This document shows, piece by piece, positions 17,082 through 27,405 of a stretch of DNA of 64,000 nt. The notes beneath the pieces were generated by a model. It was not told the DNA's origin and did no database searches. It saw nothing but the letters and a program-made list of their open reading frames with translations. The stretch covers positions 1,488,001 through 1,552,000 of the forward strand of contig CP053688.1 of NCBI GenBank assembly GCA_013200995.1. The letters run 5' to 3'. Made by a program: the position numbers and the translations under genes. This DNA comes from Arthrobacter citreus. GTDB taxonomy: Bacteria > Bacillota > Bacilli > Bacillales > Bacillaceae_G. The number at the start of each line of letters is the position of its first letter. Positions within the stretch are counted from its first letter, which is position 1.

Positions 17082-17685
17082 AGTAAATTCCTCCTTGTGA
17101 AGTATGTAATAATCCTATCTCAAAACACTGATATATCAGAATAATAAATTTAATATCTATATATTTTTATTATTAAATTACAAAATACTAAATTTATTCT
17201 CTGTTATCGATTATAATTCTCGAAATAGTCTAACAAAAGAAATATTATTCGATAAAAAGTTCTAAAATACATCAATATCCGAACTTTTTCAACATTTTAC
17301 GTAATTTTATTAGTAATATTTCCCTTTTTAAAATAAATGACGATCGAGTTAAATTAAAATAAATTAACTTATATCCCACTAATTTTTATGTGTTTTAACC
17401 TAAAATTAATTATAATAAAATATTAATATCAAAAAATATCAAGTATATTTTAGTAAAATTTGAACTAAAACACTAAAAAGACTGATCCGATTTGTGACTC
17501 ATTCTACGATTAATCAATTTATTCTTTATAAGAGCACGCTAAAACTTAAATCTATTAATAGCTACTAGAATAATTTTATGTACTAAAAATTATCCAAAGT
17601 TGATTCCTGCTTGTATCTCTACTTTATGAATCTATTAATAATGAATTAATTTTTACTAATATCCACATGAAACTTATATCAAATT
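17082..17685. other. AT-rich intergenic stretch, no gene
   Basis: About 600 bp between the sedolisin 5' end and the ABC transporter operon's 3' end. It is very AT-rich with no open frame of note and no recognisable RNA. The sedolisin promoter must lie near 17100-17200. Confidence 0.5.
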
Positions 17686-17718
17686 AAAAAGTAGCTAGAA
17701 AAATCTAGCTACTTTTTT
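17686..17718 (-). terminator. Terminator of the ABC exporter operon
   Basis: AAAAAGTAGCTAGA and TCTAGCTACTTTTT form a 14-bp stem with a 3-base loop, immediately downstream of the stop codon. Confidence 0.9.
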
Positions 17719-19502
17719 TACTCAGCCAACAAAAGTGACCCTTTATTTTGTAATAAATACATATTATAGTACAATCCTTGTTTTGCAAGAAGTTGCTGAT
17801 GGTTGCCTTCTTCAACGATTTTTCCTTTATGCAAAACATAAATGCAATCAACGTCTTGAATAGTTGATAATCGATGTGCAATTATAACAGTAGTTCTACC
17901 TTTTCTCATTTCGGTTAAGGCATCTTGAATTGCTTCTTCTGTTTCACTATCAATATTCGCCGTTGCTTCATCCAAAATTAGAATTGTAGGTTTTGCAGCA
18001 ATCGTCCTTGCAAATGTAATCAATTGACGCTGACCACTTGATAATGTAGAACCTCTTTCCACAACTGGTTCATTATATCCATTAGGCAGTTTTTCAATAA
18101 ACTCATTCGCTCTTACTAATTCAGATGCTTCTTTAATTTCTTTTTCTGTAATTTTATCGTTATACATTGAGATATTACCTTTTATATCTCCTACGAATAA
18201 ATAAGGGTCTTGTAAAACTAATCCGATGTTAGTTCGTAATTCACTTTCTTCAAAGGTTGATAGATTTTGTTCATCGATCCGAATTTCTCCGTCTTTCACA
18301 TCGTAAAAACGTAATAATAAATTCATAATTGTAGACTTACCACTACCTGTATGACCAACAAATGCGACAGATTGACCCGGTTTAACTGAAAACGATATAT
18401 CATGGATTACATTGTGTACTCCGTCATATGCGAATGAAACATTTTTAAAATCAATACTTCCTTCACTTACTTTCGGTAATTCGGTACCTCCTTTTGTAGG
18501 TGCTTTTTGTTCTTCATCCATTAAATCAAATACCCTTGATGATGATACTACAGCTTGTTGTAATAAAGATAATTTCATCATCATTTGAGTTATTGGTTCA
18601 AAAAATCTTTCTAAATAACTAACGAACGCATATACAGTACCAATTTCAACTGGATTACTAAATGATGTAACTCCAAAGAAGCTTAGTACAAACATAATAC
18701 CAATTGTATAAATTAAATCTGTTGCAGGTCGTAAAAACAATGAATCTAAACGTATTGTTTTAACTCCAGCATTATAATGAGACTTATTAACGCCTTCAAA
18801 TTCATTTTGTAATCTCTTTTGTTGATTAAATGCTTGAATGATCGACATACCTTGTAAGTGCTCATTTAATTTAGCATTTAGATTACTTAACTGTCCTCGA
18901 GTTTCCATGAAAAATGGGAAACTCTTTTTTCGATAAGTAAGGATGATAAAATAAACAACTACAACTAATCCAACACAAATCGTTGCTAATTTAACATCTA
19001 ATGAGTACATTGCAATAATGATCCCTACTAAGAAGACAATTTGCTGGATGAAGGTTGCTAAAACACTAACGTAGAAATCTTTGATTGCTTCTGTGTCATT
19101 CGTAATTCTAGAAACAATACTTCCGATTGGCGTTTTATCAAAAAATGAAAAAGCTAACGAGTGTACATGCTCATAAACTTTCATTCTTATATCTTGAACA
19201 ACTTTAAAAGCAATTTGTTGAAACATTAATAACTGTAAATAAGATAAAATGATTTTACCGACCGTTATTACAACATACAGCGTAAACAACTTGACGATTA
19301 TATCTTTAGGAAAATACCTTTTCATTAAATGATCATCTAGGAATCTTTTAACTAAAATTGGACCATACATTTCACATGCTGTTGCAAGGAATAAGAAAAT
19401 AAATGCAAATGTTAGTAAAACTTTATATTTTTTTAGAAATGAAAGAAGGCGAATTAAATCTTTTTTCTGCCTTTTAGCGTCGATTTCGATTTCCGGATTC
19501 AT
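17718..19502 (-). CDS. ABC multidrug exporter half, YheH/BmrD-like (canonical ATPase site)
   Basis: The product is 594 aa. The ATG at 19502 follows AAGGAGGGAG and overlaps the upstream stop by four bases, so I reject the longer frame to 19565. Six membrane helices precede the nucleotide-binding domain: Walker A GHTGSGKST, signature LSSGQRQ, and Walker B ILILDEATANID with the catalytic glutamate. It pairs with the upstream half-transporter. In BmrCD-type heterodimers this partner supplies the catalytic glutamate to the hydrolysing site. The likely substrates are lipophilic drugs. Confidence 0.87.
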   Translation of the reverse strand: MNPEIEIDAKRQKKDLIRLLSFLKKYKVLLTFAFIFLFLATACEMYGPILVKRFLDDHLMKRYFPKDIIVKLFTLYVVITVGKIILSYLQLLMFQQIAFKVVQDIRMKVYEHVHSLAFSFFDKTPIGSIVSRITNDTEAIKDFYVSVLATFIQQIVFLVGIIIAMYSLDVKLATICVGLVVVVYFIILTYRKKSFPFFMETRGQLSNLNAKLNEHLQGMSIIQAFNQQKRLQNEFEGVNKSHYNAGVKTIRLDSLFLRPATDLIYTIGIMFVLSFFGVTSFSNPVEIGTVYAFVSYLERFFEPITQMMMKLSLLQQAVVSSSRVFDLMDEEQKAPTKGGTELPKVSEGSIDFKNVSFAYDGVHNVIHDISFSVKPGQSVAFVGHTGSGKSTIMNLLLRFYDVKDGEIRIDEQNLSTFEESELRTNIGLVLQDPYLFVGDIKGNISMYNDKITEKEIKEASELVRANEFIEKLPNGYNEPVVERGSTLSSGQRQLITFARTIAAKPTILILDEATANIDSETEEAIQDALTEMRKGRTTVIIAHRLSTIQDVDCIYVLHKGKIVEEGNHQQLLAKQGLYYNMYLLQNKGSLLLAE

Positions 19503-21253
19503 TTTCTCCCTCCTTGCTCTACTAGTTCTTCTAGTTGTTGTCTTTCGAACATTTCTTTGTACCAACCATCAATTTGAACTAACTCTTCATGCATTCCTCG
19601 TTGAATAATTCTTCCTTCATCTATAACAATGATTAAATCACTGTGCATGACAGCACTCATTCGATGCGAAGTAATAAATGTTGTTTTTCCACTTCTTTCA
19701 TCCTTTAATGAGCGTAATATTTTTTCTTCCGTCTTTGCATCTACGGCCGATAAACAATCATCTAAAATTAAAATATTAGGATTTTTAATTAATGACCTAG
19801 CGATTGAAATTCTTTGCTTTTGACCACCTGATAAAGATACTCCTCTTTCTCCAACGATCGTGTCGTACCCTAATGGAAATTCCAAAATATCGGCATGTAT
19901 ATTTGCAATTTCGGCAGCTTTATAAACTGTTTCAATTGAAGAATCAATTTGACTAAACGCAATATTTTCTTTTACCGATGTTGAAAATAAGAAATGCTCT
20001 TGTGGCACATAGCCAATATGTGATCTAAGAGAAAATAAAGTTGTATCTTTTATATCTATGTCACCTACAGAGATCCCCCCGTTAGCAACTTCATATTCTC
20101 TCAATAGTAGTTTTAATAGAGTTGTTTTGCCTTGACCGGTTTTACCAACTATTCCGATCGTTTGACCTTCTTGAACATTAAAATAAATATCCCTTAATTC
20201 AAAATTTGATTCATCATTAAACTTAAATGAATCAATTGAATAAGTTATTTCACCCATCGAAAGCTTTTCTAATGCTTTTTCTTTATTTTTAATTTCTGGT
20301 TCGACACTTAATAAAGAACGAATTCGGTCATATGAAGCGCGACCTCTTTCAACAATATTGAATAACCAACCAATTGCTAGCATTGGCCAAATTAATATTC
20401 CTAAATAAGTTACAAAAGTAATTAATTGCCCGACAGTTATCGCATCAGAAATAACTAATCTAGATCCATAAACAACGGCAATAATATAACAAATCGAAAC
20501 AACCAACATGATCGTTGGATCAAATAGTGCATCAATTCTAGCAACTCTCATATTATATTTTACGACTAAATCTGCTTGATCTTTAAACGCACTTACATCT
20601 TCCTTCGTTTGTCCTAAGCTTCTTATAACTTTTAAACCGCTCATACTTTCTTGAACCTTATTATTTAATTCAGAAAATGACTCTTGGGCTAAATGAAAGC
20701 GTTGATGTAATAATTTACCATAATACTGCGTCAATATAGCCATAACTGGTAGTGGTAATAGACTTATAAGCGTTAATTTCCAGCTAATAGAAACTGCCAT
20801 CATAATTAGTACTGAACCACCTAAAATAATGGAATCAACAAAAGTTAAGATACCTGCACCAGCTGTCTCACGCACTGCTTGTACATCGTTCGTTGCATGA
20901 GCCATTAAATCTCCTATTCTATTTTTCTGATAAAAAGAAGGAGACATTTTAGAAAAATGATTATATAGATCGTCTCTAAGTTGTCTAGCTAATTTTAAAG
21001 AAGAACCAAATATTAATCTTCTCCACCAATAACGAAATGCATAAAGAAGTAACCCATTAATAAATATTAAACTTACCCAAAATAGTAAGTTTTTACTATT
21101 AAGTGAGTTCTTAACCATTTCATCAATTACATAACCAATAACCTTCGGAGGTAGTAGCTCTAAAATTGCAACGACGACTAATAGTGATATTCCCCATAAA
21201 TAGCTTCTTTTTTCCTGCTTAAAAAACCATAACAAATCTTTAAAAACTGACAT
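19499..21253 (-). CDS. ABC multidrug exporter half, YheI/BmrC-like (degenerate ATPase site)
   Basis: The product is 584 aa from the ATG at 21253 after GCGGGGGTGAAGG. B. subtilis YheI is 585 aa. The membrane domain carries the YheI-like motifs PPKVIGYVIDEM, FYQKNRIGDLMAHATNDVQA and LLPLPVMAI. The nucleotide-binding domain has GKTGQGKTT, LSGGQKQR and ILILDDCLSAVD. Here an aspartate replaces the usual catalytic glutamate, the mark of the non-catalytic half in heterodimeric exporters. Translation is coupled to the partner. No bmrB-like leader peptide is visible in the short 5' region. Confidence 0.87.
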   Translation of the reverse strand: MSVFKDLLWFFKQEKRSYLWGISLLVVVAILELLPPKVIGYVIDEMVKNSLNSKNLLFWVSLIFINGLLLYAFRYWWRRLIFGSSLKLARQLRDDLYNHFSKMSPSFYQKNRIGDLMAHATNDVQAVRETAGAGILTFVDSIILGGSVLIMMAVSISWKLTLISLLPLPVMAILTQYYGKLLHQRFHLAQESFSELNNKVQESMSGLKVIRSLGQTKEDVSAFKDQADLVVKYNMRVARIDALFDPTIMLVVSICYIIAVVYGSRLVISDAITVGQLITFVTYLGILIWPMLAIGWLFNIVERGRASYDRIRSLLSVEPEIKNKEKALEKLSMGEITYSIDSFKFNDESNFELRDIYFNVQEGQTIGIVGKTGQGKTTLLKLLLREYEVANGGISVGDIDIKDTTLFSLRSHIGYVPQEHFLFSTSVKENIAFSQIDSSIETVYKAAEIANIHADILEFPLGYDTIVGERGVSLSGGQKQRISIARSLIKNPNILILDDCLSAVDAKTEEKILRSLKDERSGKTTFITSHRMSAVMHSDLIIVIDEGRIIQRGMHEELVQIDGWYKEMFERQQLEELVEQGGRK

Positions 21254-21319
21254 TCCTTCACCCCCGCAATGCTGATAAAATAATTTTAAAATATTTCGAA
21301 AACTCAAAACACAGTGTCC

Positions 21320-21328
21320 ATTATAGCA
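21320..21328 (-). promoter_or_regulatory. Extended -10 element for the ABC exporter operon
   Basis: On the minus strand TGCTATAAT occurs about 67 bp upstream of the ATG at 21253. The extra TG makes it an extended -10, which can compensate for the poor -35 region. Confidence 0.45.
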
Positions 21329-21487
21329 TAAAGTTTTAATATTTTTTAATAATTTGCTTAATTATGCTGGTTGTTAAATTCAGGCAACTTTAACTGTATT
21401 TTAATAACTATTATTAAAATTAAAAAGTAGTATTTCTCATAAAATCTTATATAAAAACATCTTGTCAATTTATGATCAAATTTTCGT

Positions 21488-21634
21488 AAAGGTGTATGGT
21501 GATGTTAATTTCCACTACAGGTTGCTCGCTTTCCATGGGGCGAGACCTGAGCCTCCTCGGCTGTGCCTGTGGGGTCTCAGCCTTCCCGCATTTCCCATAG
21601 GAGTCGATCAACCTTCCGTTCCAATCACCTTACT
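21488..21634. repeat. GC-rich dispersed Bacillaceae-type repeat
   Basis: About 147 bp of markedly higher GC than its surroundings. The ends are inverted (GGTGAT at 21489-21495, ATCACC near 21628). The middle holds opposed segments such as CGAGACCTGAGCC and GGGGTCTCAGCC. From memory, sequences with the pattern of AGGCTGAGACCCC and GAGGAGGCTCAG on the opposite strand are scattered through many Bacillaceae genomes. A short plus frame crossing it (21462-21644) has no ribosome site. I treat the unit as a noncoding repeat, not a gene. Confidence 0.6.
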
Positions 21635-21703
21635 CTTCAAATAAAAGTATTCAATATAAAACTATTTTAATATCTTTACTTAGAGCAAAAGTAACGATGA
21701 TAG

Positions 21704-21892
21704 AATAAGAAATATAAAGAAAAGAGCCCCTTTTTAACGAATAAGCTTTCTGGTACTATACCAAAACTTTCTAAAGAAGATCGTTTAATATTAAATTTAA
21801 ATAAGAAAATAAGGATAGTATTTTCTAAGTTTGTTGTTTTAATATCAATTTTGAAAGGACTATATCCTACTTTAATTGAATTAACTAAGTAG
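21704..21892 (+). pseudogene. C-terminal remnant of an unidentified protein
   Basis: An open frame of about 62 codons ends at TAG 21890-21892 but contains no ATG, GTG or TTG near its beginning. It reads LSGTIPKLSKEDRLILNLNK, then a hydrophobic stretch (FSKFVVLISILKGLYPTL). It looks like the end of a small membrane protein whose 5' part has been lost. Family unknown. Confidence 0.35.
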
Positions 21893-21914
21893 TAATTTAC
21901 AAAGGAGATTTTTC

Positions 21915-22106
21915 ATGAAGAGAATTTTTAAAGGAAATATGAGTATTACGCAAGGATTATTTGCGTGCGCCTTTTCTTCAATTGCAATTACAGTATTAGA
22001 AAGTTATTTACATTATAGTAACCGCTATATTGCTGGAATAGCTGCTGGATTAATTACTTTTTTAAGTTTTATCTTAGCGTTTATCATTTTCAAAAATGAT
22101 AAATAA
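21915..22106 (+). CDS. Small two-TM membrane protein, 63 aa
   Basis: The ATG follows AAAGGAGATTTTTC. Two helices (about 12-28 and 38-59) are joined by a short loop (ESYLHYSNRYIAG), with a lysine-rich N-terminus MKRIFKGN. It follows the remnant at 21704-21892 by 22 bp and has its own terminator. I do not recognise it. Confidence 0.6.
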   Translation: MKRIFKGNMSITQGLFACAFSSIAITVLESYLHYSNRYIAGIAAGLITFLSFILAFIIFKNDK

Positions 22107-22182
22107 AAATTCCCCTTTTTTAAAAACAATTAGGCTTGTTCTCTATGGTGGTACAATAATATGAAAATTAGCTCGGTATTTT

Positions 22183-22217
22183 AAAAGCCTCCGCTAATTA
22201 ATCGGAGGCCTTTGTTT
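22183..22217 (+). terminator. Terminator of the 63-aa gene
   Basis: AAAGCCTCCG and CGGAGGCCTTTG form a 9-10 bp stem followed by TTT. Confidence 0.65.
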
Positions 22218-22230
22218 ATCTGGATAATAA

Positions 22231-22264
22231 AAAACCACTTTCAATTGACAATAGAAAGTGGTTT
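22231..22264 (-). terminator. Terminator of the sirA-yneF end
   Basis: AAACCACTTTC and GAAAGTGGTTT form an 11-bp stem. On the minus strand six T follow, placing it about 130 bp after yneF. Confidence 0.75.
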
Positions 22265-22394
22265 CATTTTTGTAGATTATTGTATGAAGTAAGTGATTTC
22301 ACATTCTTTATGAATGATTCACATTTGAGTGATTTTCATATATATTGTGTCTTGCAATTATTTCTATACATTCAATAAATCTAAGAAAGATTTA

Positions 22395-22610
22395 TTATTT
22401 TGTTTGGTTGTTCATAGCCTTCATCATTTGGTTAATTTTCTTTTGTGAAGGTTTTTGTCCCATTTGAGCCATCATTACTTTTAACATTTGTTCGTTAATT
22501 GGTGGATTTTTCTTTAAATAGTTCATTGTGTACTGACGAGCTATGAAAAATCCAATCGCAACACCAGCAATTAATGCTAGAACTCCGACTAGAACATAAT
22601 AATACCACAT
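22395..22610 (-). CDS. yneF: YneF family membrane protein (UPF0154)
   Basis: The product is 71 aa from the ATG at 22610, after AAGGAGGAAG. It has one N-terminal membrane helix ([20 protein letters not shown]) and the family tail [20 protein letters not shown] plus [14 protein letters not shown]. Widespread in Firmicutes, function unknown. It lies directly downstream of sirA, as in B. subtilis. Confidence 0.92.
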   Translation of the reverse strand: MWYYYVLVGVLALIAGVAIGFFIARQYTMNYLKKNPPINEQMLKVMMAQMGQKPSQKKINQMMKAMNNQTK

Positions 22611-22695
22611 ACTTATTGCTTCCTCCTTAAAATCATCTAGAAACAATTTTACTAAAACTAACCAGTTAATACAAGAGCATTCTGCAATTTAATCG

Positions 22696-23133
22696 TTAAA
22701 TATACTTTTGATAGGCAATCGGTTTAAGCCAGCCAAATCGCTGATCCTTTACATCAATCGCTATAAATGTTGAACGGAATTTTCTTAACAACTCAAAAAA
22801 GATAGTTTCAGCCTCAAGTGTTCCATCTGCATACAATATCAGTTCGTTAGGATATATTTTTAGCTGAGCCTTTGCACCATCAGTAAGTTCTAGAAGATAT
22901 TCTCCAGTCTCTTCATATAGGTAGATCTGCTCTGGATTAATTTTGCGAATAAATGTGTGTAGCTCAAATAAAGGAATTGGTTCTGTAATATATTCTAATT
23001 GTTTTTCGATTATTTTCCTTAGTTCAAAGGTTGAATAATAATACTCATATACTAGTTGATATATTTTATGCTCTTTACCATAAAATTCTATAGACAGTGG
23101 TTCTCGAATTAAAAAAATTTTATACTCTCTCAT
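22696..23133 (-). CDS. sirA: Sporulation inhibitor of replication SirA (YneE)
   Basis: The product is 145 aa (148 in B. subtilis). Shared landmarks are the N-terminal YKIFLI, the QLEYITEPIPLFELH segment, LEAETIFFELLRKF and the terminal RFGWLKPIAYQKYI. SirA binds domain I of DnaA at the start of sporulation and blocks new rounds of replication. In B. subtilis it is under Spo0A control. I could not place an 0A box with certainty here. The neighbours tkt and yneF match the B. subtilis order. Confidence 0.9.
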   Translation of the reverse strand: MREYKIFLIREPLSIEFYGKEHKIYQLVYEYYYSTFELRKIIEKQLEYITEPIPLFELHTFIRKINPEQIYLYEETGEYLLELTDGAKAQLKIYPNELILYADGTLEAETIFFELLRKFRSTFIAIDVKDQRFGWLKPIAYQKYI

Positions 23134-23274
23134 ATCTTGTCCACTCCCAACAACTATCTGTATGGAAGATTATATATAATTCCTTACAAAATATTTGTCA
23201 CTTTAAAGGAGTGAAAACCAACTAGTTTTGTCGAAAAATATTTAAAAAAGCATTATATAGAAAAAATTTTAGGA

Positions 23275-23318
23275 AAAAGGAAAAGATTTTAACTTTCTTT
23301 TCCTTTTTTCCCTTTTTC
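23275..23318 (-). terminator. tkt terminator
   Basis: GGAAAAGA and TCTTTTCC arms around an A/T-rich loop are followed by a T-run on the minus strand, just past the tkt stop. Confidence 0.6.
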
Positions 23319-23324
23319 AGTCTT

Positions 23325-25328
23325 TTATTGTAATACTTTTTTTGCTGCAGATACTACATGATCTACAGTAAATCCGAATTTTTCCATTAATAAGTTACCA
23401 GGAGCAGATGCACCGAAAGTATCGATTGAAATAACTTCTCCATCGAATCCAACATATTTATGCCATCCGAATGAAGAGCCCATTTCCACTGCTACACGTT
23501 TTGTAACTTCTTTTGGTAATACTGATTGTTTATATTCTTCAGATTGCTTTTCAAATAAGTCCATTGAAGGCATTGAAACAACTGAAGCAGAGATTCCTTC
23601 AGAAGCTAATTTTTCTTGAGCTCCAACTGCTAACTGCACTTCACTACCTGCTGCAATTAGTACAACATCAATTTTATCTTGTTTTGCAGGTGAAACAACA
23701 TAAGCACCTTTTGAAACTTTATTATAAATATCAGTTGTAGTGCCTTCTAGAGTTGGTAAATCTTGACGAGATAGAACTAACATTGTTGGTGCATCTTTAG
23801 CTTCAACAGCTACTTTCCAAGCTGCAGAGCTTTCATTACCATCTGCAGGACGAATTACATTAATATTTGGCATTGATCTGAATGCAGCTAATTGCTCAAC
23901 TGGCTCATGTGTAGGGCCGTCTTCGCCAACTGCGATGCTATCATGTGTAAATACATAAGTAACTGGTAAATTCATAAGAGCAGCTAAACGAATTGCAGGT
24001 TTCAAGTAATCAGAGAATACAAAGAACGTTGCTCCAAATGCATGCACGCCTCCGTGAAGAGCCATACCATTTAATGCAGCACCCATTGCAAATTCACGTA
24101 CACCGAACCAAATATTACGTCCGTCGTAGCTTTCTCTCGTGAAGTCACCTTTACCATTCATATAAGTTTTGTTTGATCCAGCTAAATCTGCAGATCCTCC
24201 AAAGAAACTTGGTAAAACATTAGCAATTGCATTAATCGCTTCACCTGAAGATGAACGCGTAGCAATCTTTTTACCGACTTCATATTTTGGTAATGTTGAT
24301 TCTAAATCTACAGTAATATTACCTTCAATCGCATTTTTTAATTGAGTTGCTAATTCAGGGTATTTTTCTTCGTATTTAGCAAAAGTAGCATTCCATTCTG
24401 CTTCTTTTTTTGCACCAGCTTCAACGATCACTTTATTATAGTGAGCATAAACTTCTTCTGGTACATAGAAAGCATCTTCATAACCCCAAGCATATGCTTG
24501 TTTTGTTAAAATTGTCTCTTCTTTACCTAGTGGCTCACCGTGTGATTTTGATTTTCCTGATTTGTTTGGAGATCCATAACCAATTGTTGTTTTTACTTCA
24601 ATTAATGTTGGTTTCGATAATTCTTCTTGAGCTTTTTGAACAGCTGCAGAAATTTCATCTAGGTTATTACCATCTTCAACACGAATAACTTGCCAGCCGT
24701 ACGCTTTAAAACGGTCTTCAACGCTTTCTGAGAAAGAACGATTTAATTCTCCATCTAATGAAATATCATTCGAATCATAAAGAACTACTAAACGTCCTAA
24801 TTGTAAATGTCCTGCTAATGATGCTGCTTCTGCAGAAACACCTTCCATTAAATCGCCATCACCACAAATTGAATATGTAAAGTGATCAACTACATTTAAG
24901 TCTTCTTTGTTATATGTATCAGCTAAATGACGCTCTGCTAAAGCCATACCGACTGCCATAGCAATACCTTGTCCTAATGGACCTGTTGTTGCTTCAACGC
25001 CATGTGTGTGTCCGTATTCAGGATGTCCTGGAGTGTTGCTTCCCCATTGACGGAAGTTCTTAATATCTTCAATAGATACTTCATAACCTGATAAATGTAG
25101 CATGCTATACAGTAACATTGAACCGTGACCTGCTGATAATACAAATCGGTCTCTATTAAACCATTTTGCATTTTTAGGATTATGATTCATGAATTTTGCA
25201 AACAATGCATACGCCATTGGTGCAGCACCCATTGGCATTCCTGGGTGACCAGAATTTGATTTCTCGATTGCATCAATTGATAAAGTACGAATCGTATTAA
25301 TTGCTAATTGTTCAATATTAGTAGTCAT
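23325..25328 (-). CDS. tkt: Transketolase
   Basis: The product is 667 aa, full length. The ATG is preceded by AAAGGAGCG. The thiamine-diphosphate site is clear (CGDGDLMEG, then the SNDISLDG loop). The N-terminal histidines ([31 protein letters not shown]) and the second-domain motif [20 protein letters not shown] are conserved. It moves two-carbon units between sugar phosphates in the non-oxidative pentose phosphate pathway. The enzyme is cytoplasmic. It lies between ynzC and sirA, with its own terminator. Confidence 0.97.
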   Translation of the reverse strand: MTTNIEQLAINTIRTLSIDAIEKSNSGHPGMPMGAAPMAYALFAKFMNHNPKNAKWFNRDRFVLSAGHGSMLLYSMLHLSGYEVSIEDIKNFRQWGSNTPGHPEYGHTHGVEATTGPLGQGIAMAVGMALAERHLADTYNKEDLNVVDHFTYSICGDGDLMEGVSAEAASLAGHLQLGRLVVLYDSNDISLDGELNRSFSESVEDRFKAYGWQVIRVEDGNNLDEISAAVQKAQEELSKPTLIEVKTTIGYGSPNKSGKSKSHGEPLGKEETILTKQAYAWGYEDAFYVPEEVYAHYNKVIVEAGAKKEAEWNATFAKYEEKYPELATQLKNAIEGNITVDLESTLPKYEVGKKIATRSSSGEAINAIANVLPSFFGGSADLAGSNKTYMNGKGDFTRESYDGRNIWFGVREFAMGAALNGMALHGGVHAFGATFFVFSDYLKPAIRLAALMNLPVTYVFTHDSIAVGEDGPTHEPVEQLAAFRSMPNINVIRPADGNESSAAWKVAVEAKDAPTMLVLSRQDLPTLEGTTTDIYNKVSKGAYVVSPAKQDKIDVVLIAAGSEVQLAVGAQEKLASEGISASVVSMPSMDLFEKQSEEYKQSVLPKEVTKRVAVEMGSSFGWHKYVGFDGEVISIDTFGASAPGNLLMEKFGFTVDHVVSAAKKVLQ

Positions 25329-25439
25329 AAATTTCGCTCCTTTAGCTTATTCACAAATATTATCATATAATTTACCATGATTTATTACAATAACTAACAC
25401 TTAGTTTTGACATTTTTAAGGAATTCTTTCCAAGAAATA

Positions 25440-25468
25440 GAAAAAAGCAGAAATTTCTTCTGCTTTCA
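25440..25468 (-). terminator. Terminator after ynzC
   Basis: AAAGCAGAA and TTCTGCTTT form a 9-bp stem followed by six T on the minus strand. It separates the yneB-ynzC unit from tkt. Confidence 0.8.
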
Positions 25469-25507
25469 ATAGTTATCATTTACTTAAATATGAAATATTA
25501 ATTTATT

Positions 25508-25747
25508 TTAATGTAAATTTCTTTTACGCATCGCTTTTTCATATTTTAACTTTGCAGGTGTTATGTCATTTCCTTTTTCATCGACAATTTTTATCGAAGT
25601 TAATTCATCGACCATACGAGATCGGAAATCTGCTAAATATTCTTTTCTCAATTGATCTTGTTCGATTTTCTCTTCAGGATTTAATCCTACTTCTTTTGAC
25701 TTTTTTGATAATTCATTTATTCTATCTAAAGTTTTTTTAGTAACCAT
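25508..25747 (-). CDS. ynzC: YnzC family protein (DUF896)
   Basis: The product is 79 aa, all helical and highly charged. The signature is RINELSKKSKEVGLNPEEK, then EQDQLRKEYLADFRSR and the basic end KYEKAMRKRNLH. This is the DUF896/UPF0291 family, whose B. subtilis member YnzC is a small helical-hairpin protein in the LexA-controlled yneA-yneB-ynzC operon. Here it lies 99 bp after yneB. Confidence 0.93.
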   Translation of the reverse strand: MVTKKTLDRINELSKKSKEVGLNPEEKIEQDQLRKEYLADFRSRMVDELTSIKIVDEKGNDITPAKLKYEKAMRKRNLH

Positions 25748-25845
25748 TTCAACCTCTCCTTTATTTAAATCTTATCTATTCATTGTTCTATATAGACAAA
25801 GTAGCTAAAATCATTTCAATGTATCTCATCTTACAATAAATTGCT

Positions 25846-26610
<765 letters not shown>

Positions 26611-26644
26611 TTATCTACTTTATATAGCAAGGGGGAAATATAGG

Positions 26645-27292
26645 ATGAACAAATTATCTAAAAGGCAAGCAGAGATACTAGCTTATATTAAAGATGAAGT
26701 AAAAATTAAAGGTTATCCACCATCAGTTCGGGAGATTGCTGAGGCTGTTGGATTAGCTTCAAGTTCTACAGTACATGGACACTTAGAAAGACTAGAACAA
26801 AAAGGATTTATTCGCAGAGACCCTACAAAACCGCGTGCGATTGAGATTCTAGGCGATGCAACTACTGTTGTCAATGAATCACAAGCTCCATACAGTGAAG
26901 TGTATAACGATATTATTAACATCCCTGTGATTGGTAAGGTTACTGCAGGTATTCCAATTACTGCTGTAGAAAACGTAGAAGAATACTTTCCATTACCTAC
27001 ATCTGTCGCTCCATCTAACGAACAAGTGTTTATGTTACGTGTAGAAGGAGATAGTATGATTAATGCAGGTATTTTGAATGATGATCTAGTAATAGTTAAA
27101 AAACAATTTACTGCTGAAAACGGAGAAATTGTTGTAGCAATGACAGAAGATAGTGAAGCAACTGTTAAACGTTTTTATAAAGAAACTGACCATTTCAGAC
27201 TTCAACCTGAAAATGACGCACTATATCCAATCCTATTAAAACAAGTATCAATTTTAGGAAAAGTAATTGGTGTTTACCGTACATATCATTAA
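26645..27292 (+). CDS. lexA: LexA repressor (SOS regulon)
   Basis: The product is 215 aa. An N-terminal winged helix ([20 protein letters not shown]) is followed by the self-cleavage site A101-G102 in VTAGIPITA. The catalytic dyad is S137 (EGDSMINAG) and K175 (ATVKRF). LexA represses DNA-damage genes and cleaves itself when RecA is activated. The gene is divergent from yneB and has a self-directed operator. It ends at its own terminator. Confidence 0.98.
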   Translation: MNKLSKRQAEILAYIKDEVKIKGYPPSVREIAEAVGLASSSTVHGHLERLEQKGFIRRDPTKPRAIEILGDATTVVNESQAPYSEVYNDIINIPVIGKVTAGIPITAVENVEEYFPLPTSVAPSNEQVFMLRVEGDSMINAGILNDDLVIVKKQFTAENGEIVVAMTEDSEATVKRFYKETDHFRLQPENDALYPILLKQVSILGKVIGVYRTYH

Positions 27293-27301
27293 TGAAACTT
27301 T

Positions 27302-27342
27302 TAAAAGCAATGACATTTTTATGTGATTGCTTTTTATTTTTA
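27302..27342 (+). terminator. lexA terminator
   Basis: AAAAGCAAT and ATTGCTTTT arms surround a 14-base loop and are followed by TTATTTTT. Confidence 0.75.
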
Positions 27343-27405
27343 TAAGAATTGTTTTAAATTGTAGAAGCAACATCACACAACCAAATCAATAAGGGAGTTT
27401 TTTTA

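Noticed and set aside
21462..21644. Plus-strand frame of 60 codons through the GC-rich repeat
   Set aside because: It arises from the repeat and has no ribosome site or family signature.
23513..24688. Long plus-strand frames opposite tkt
   Set aside because: They mirror a highly conserved transketolase and are rich in Leu/Gln/His, as shadow frames are.
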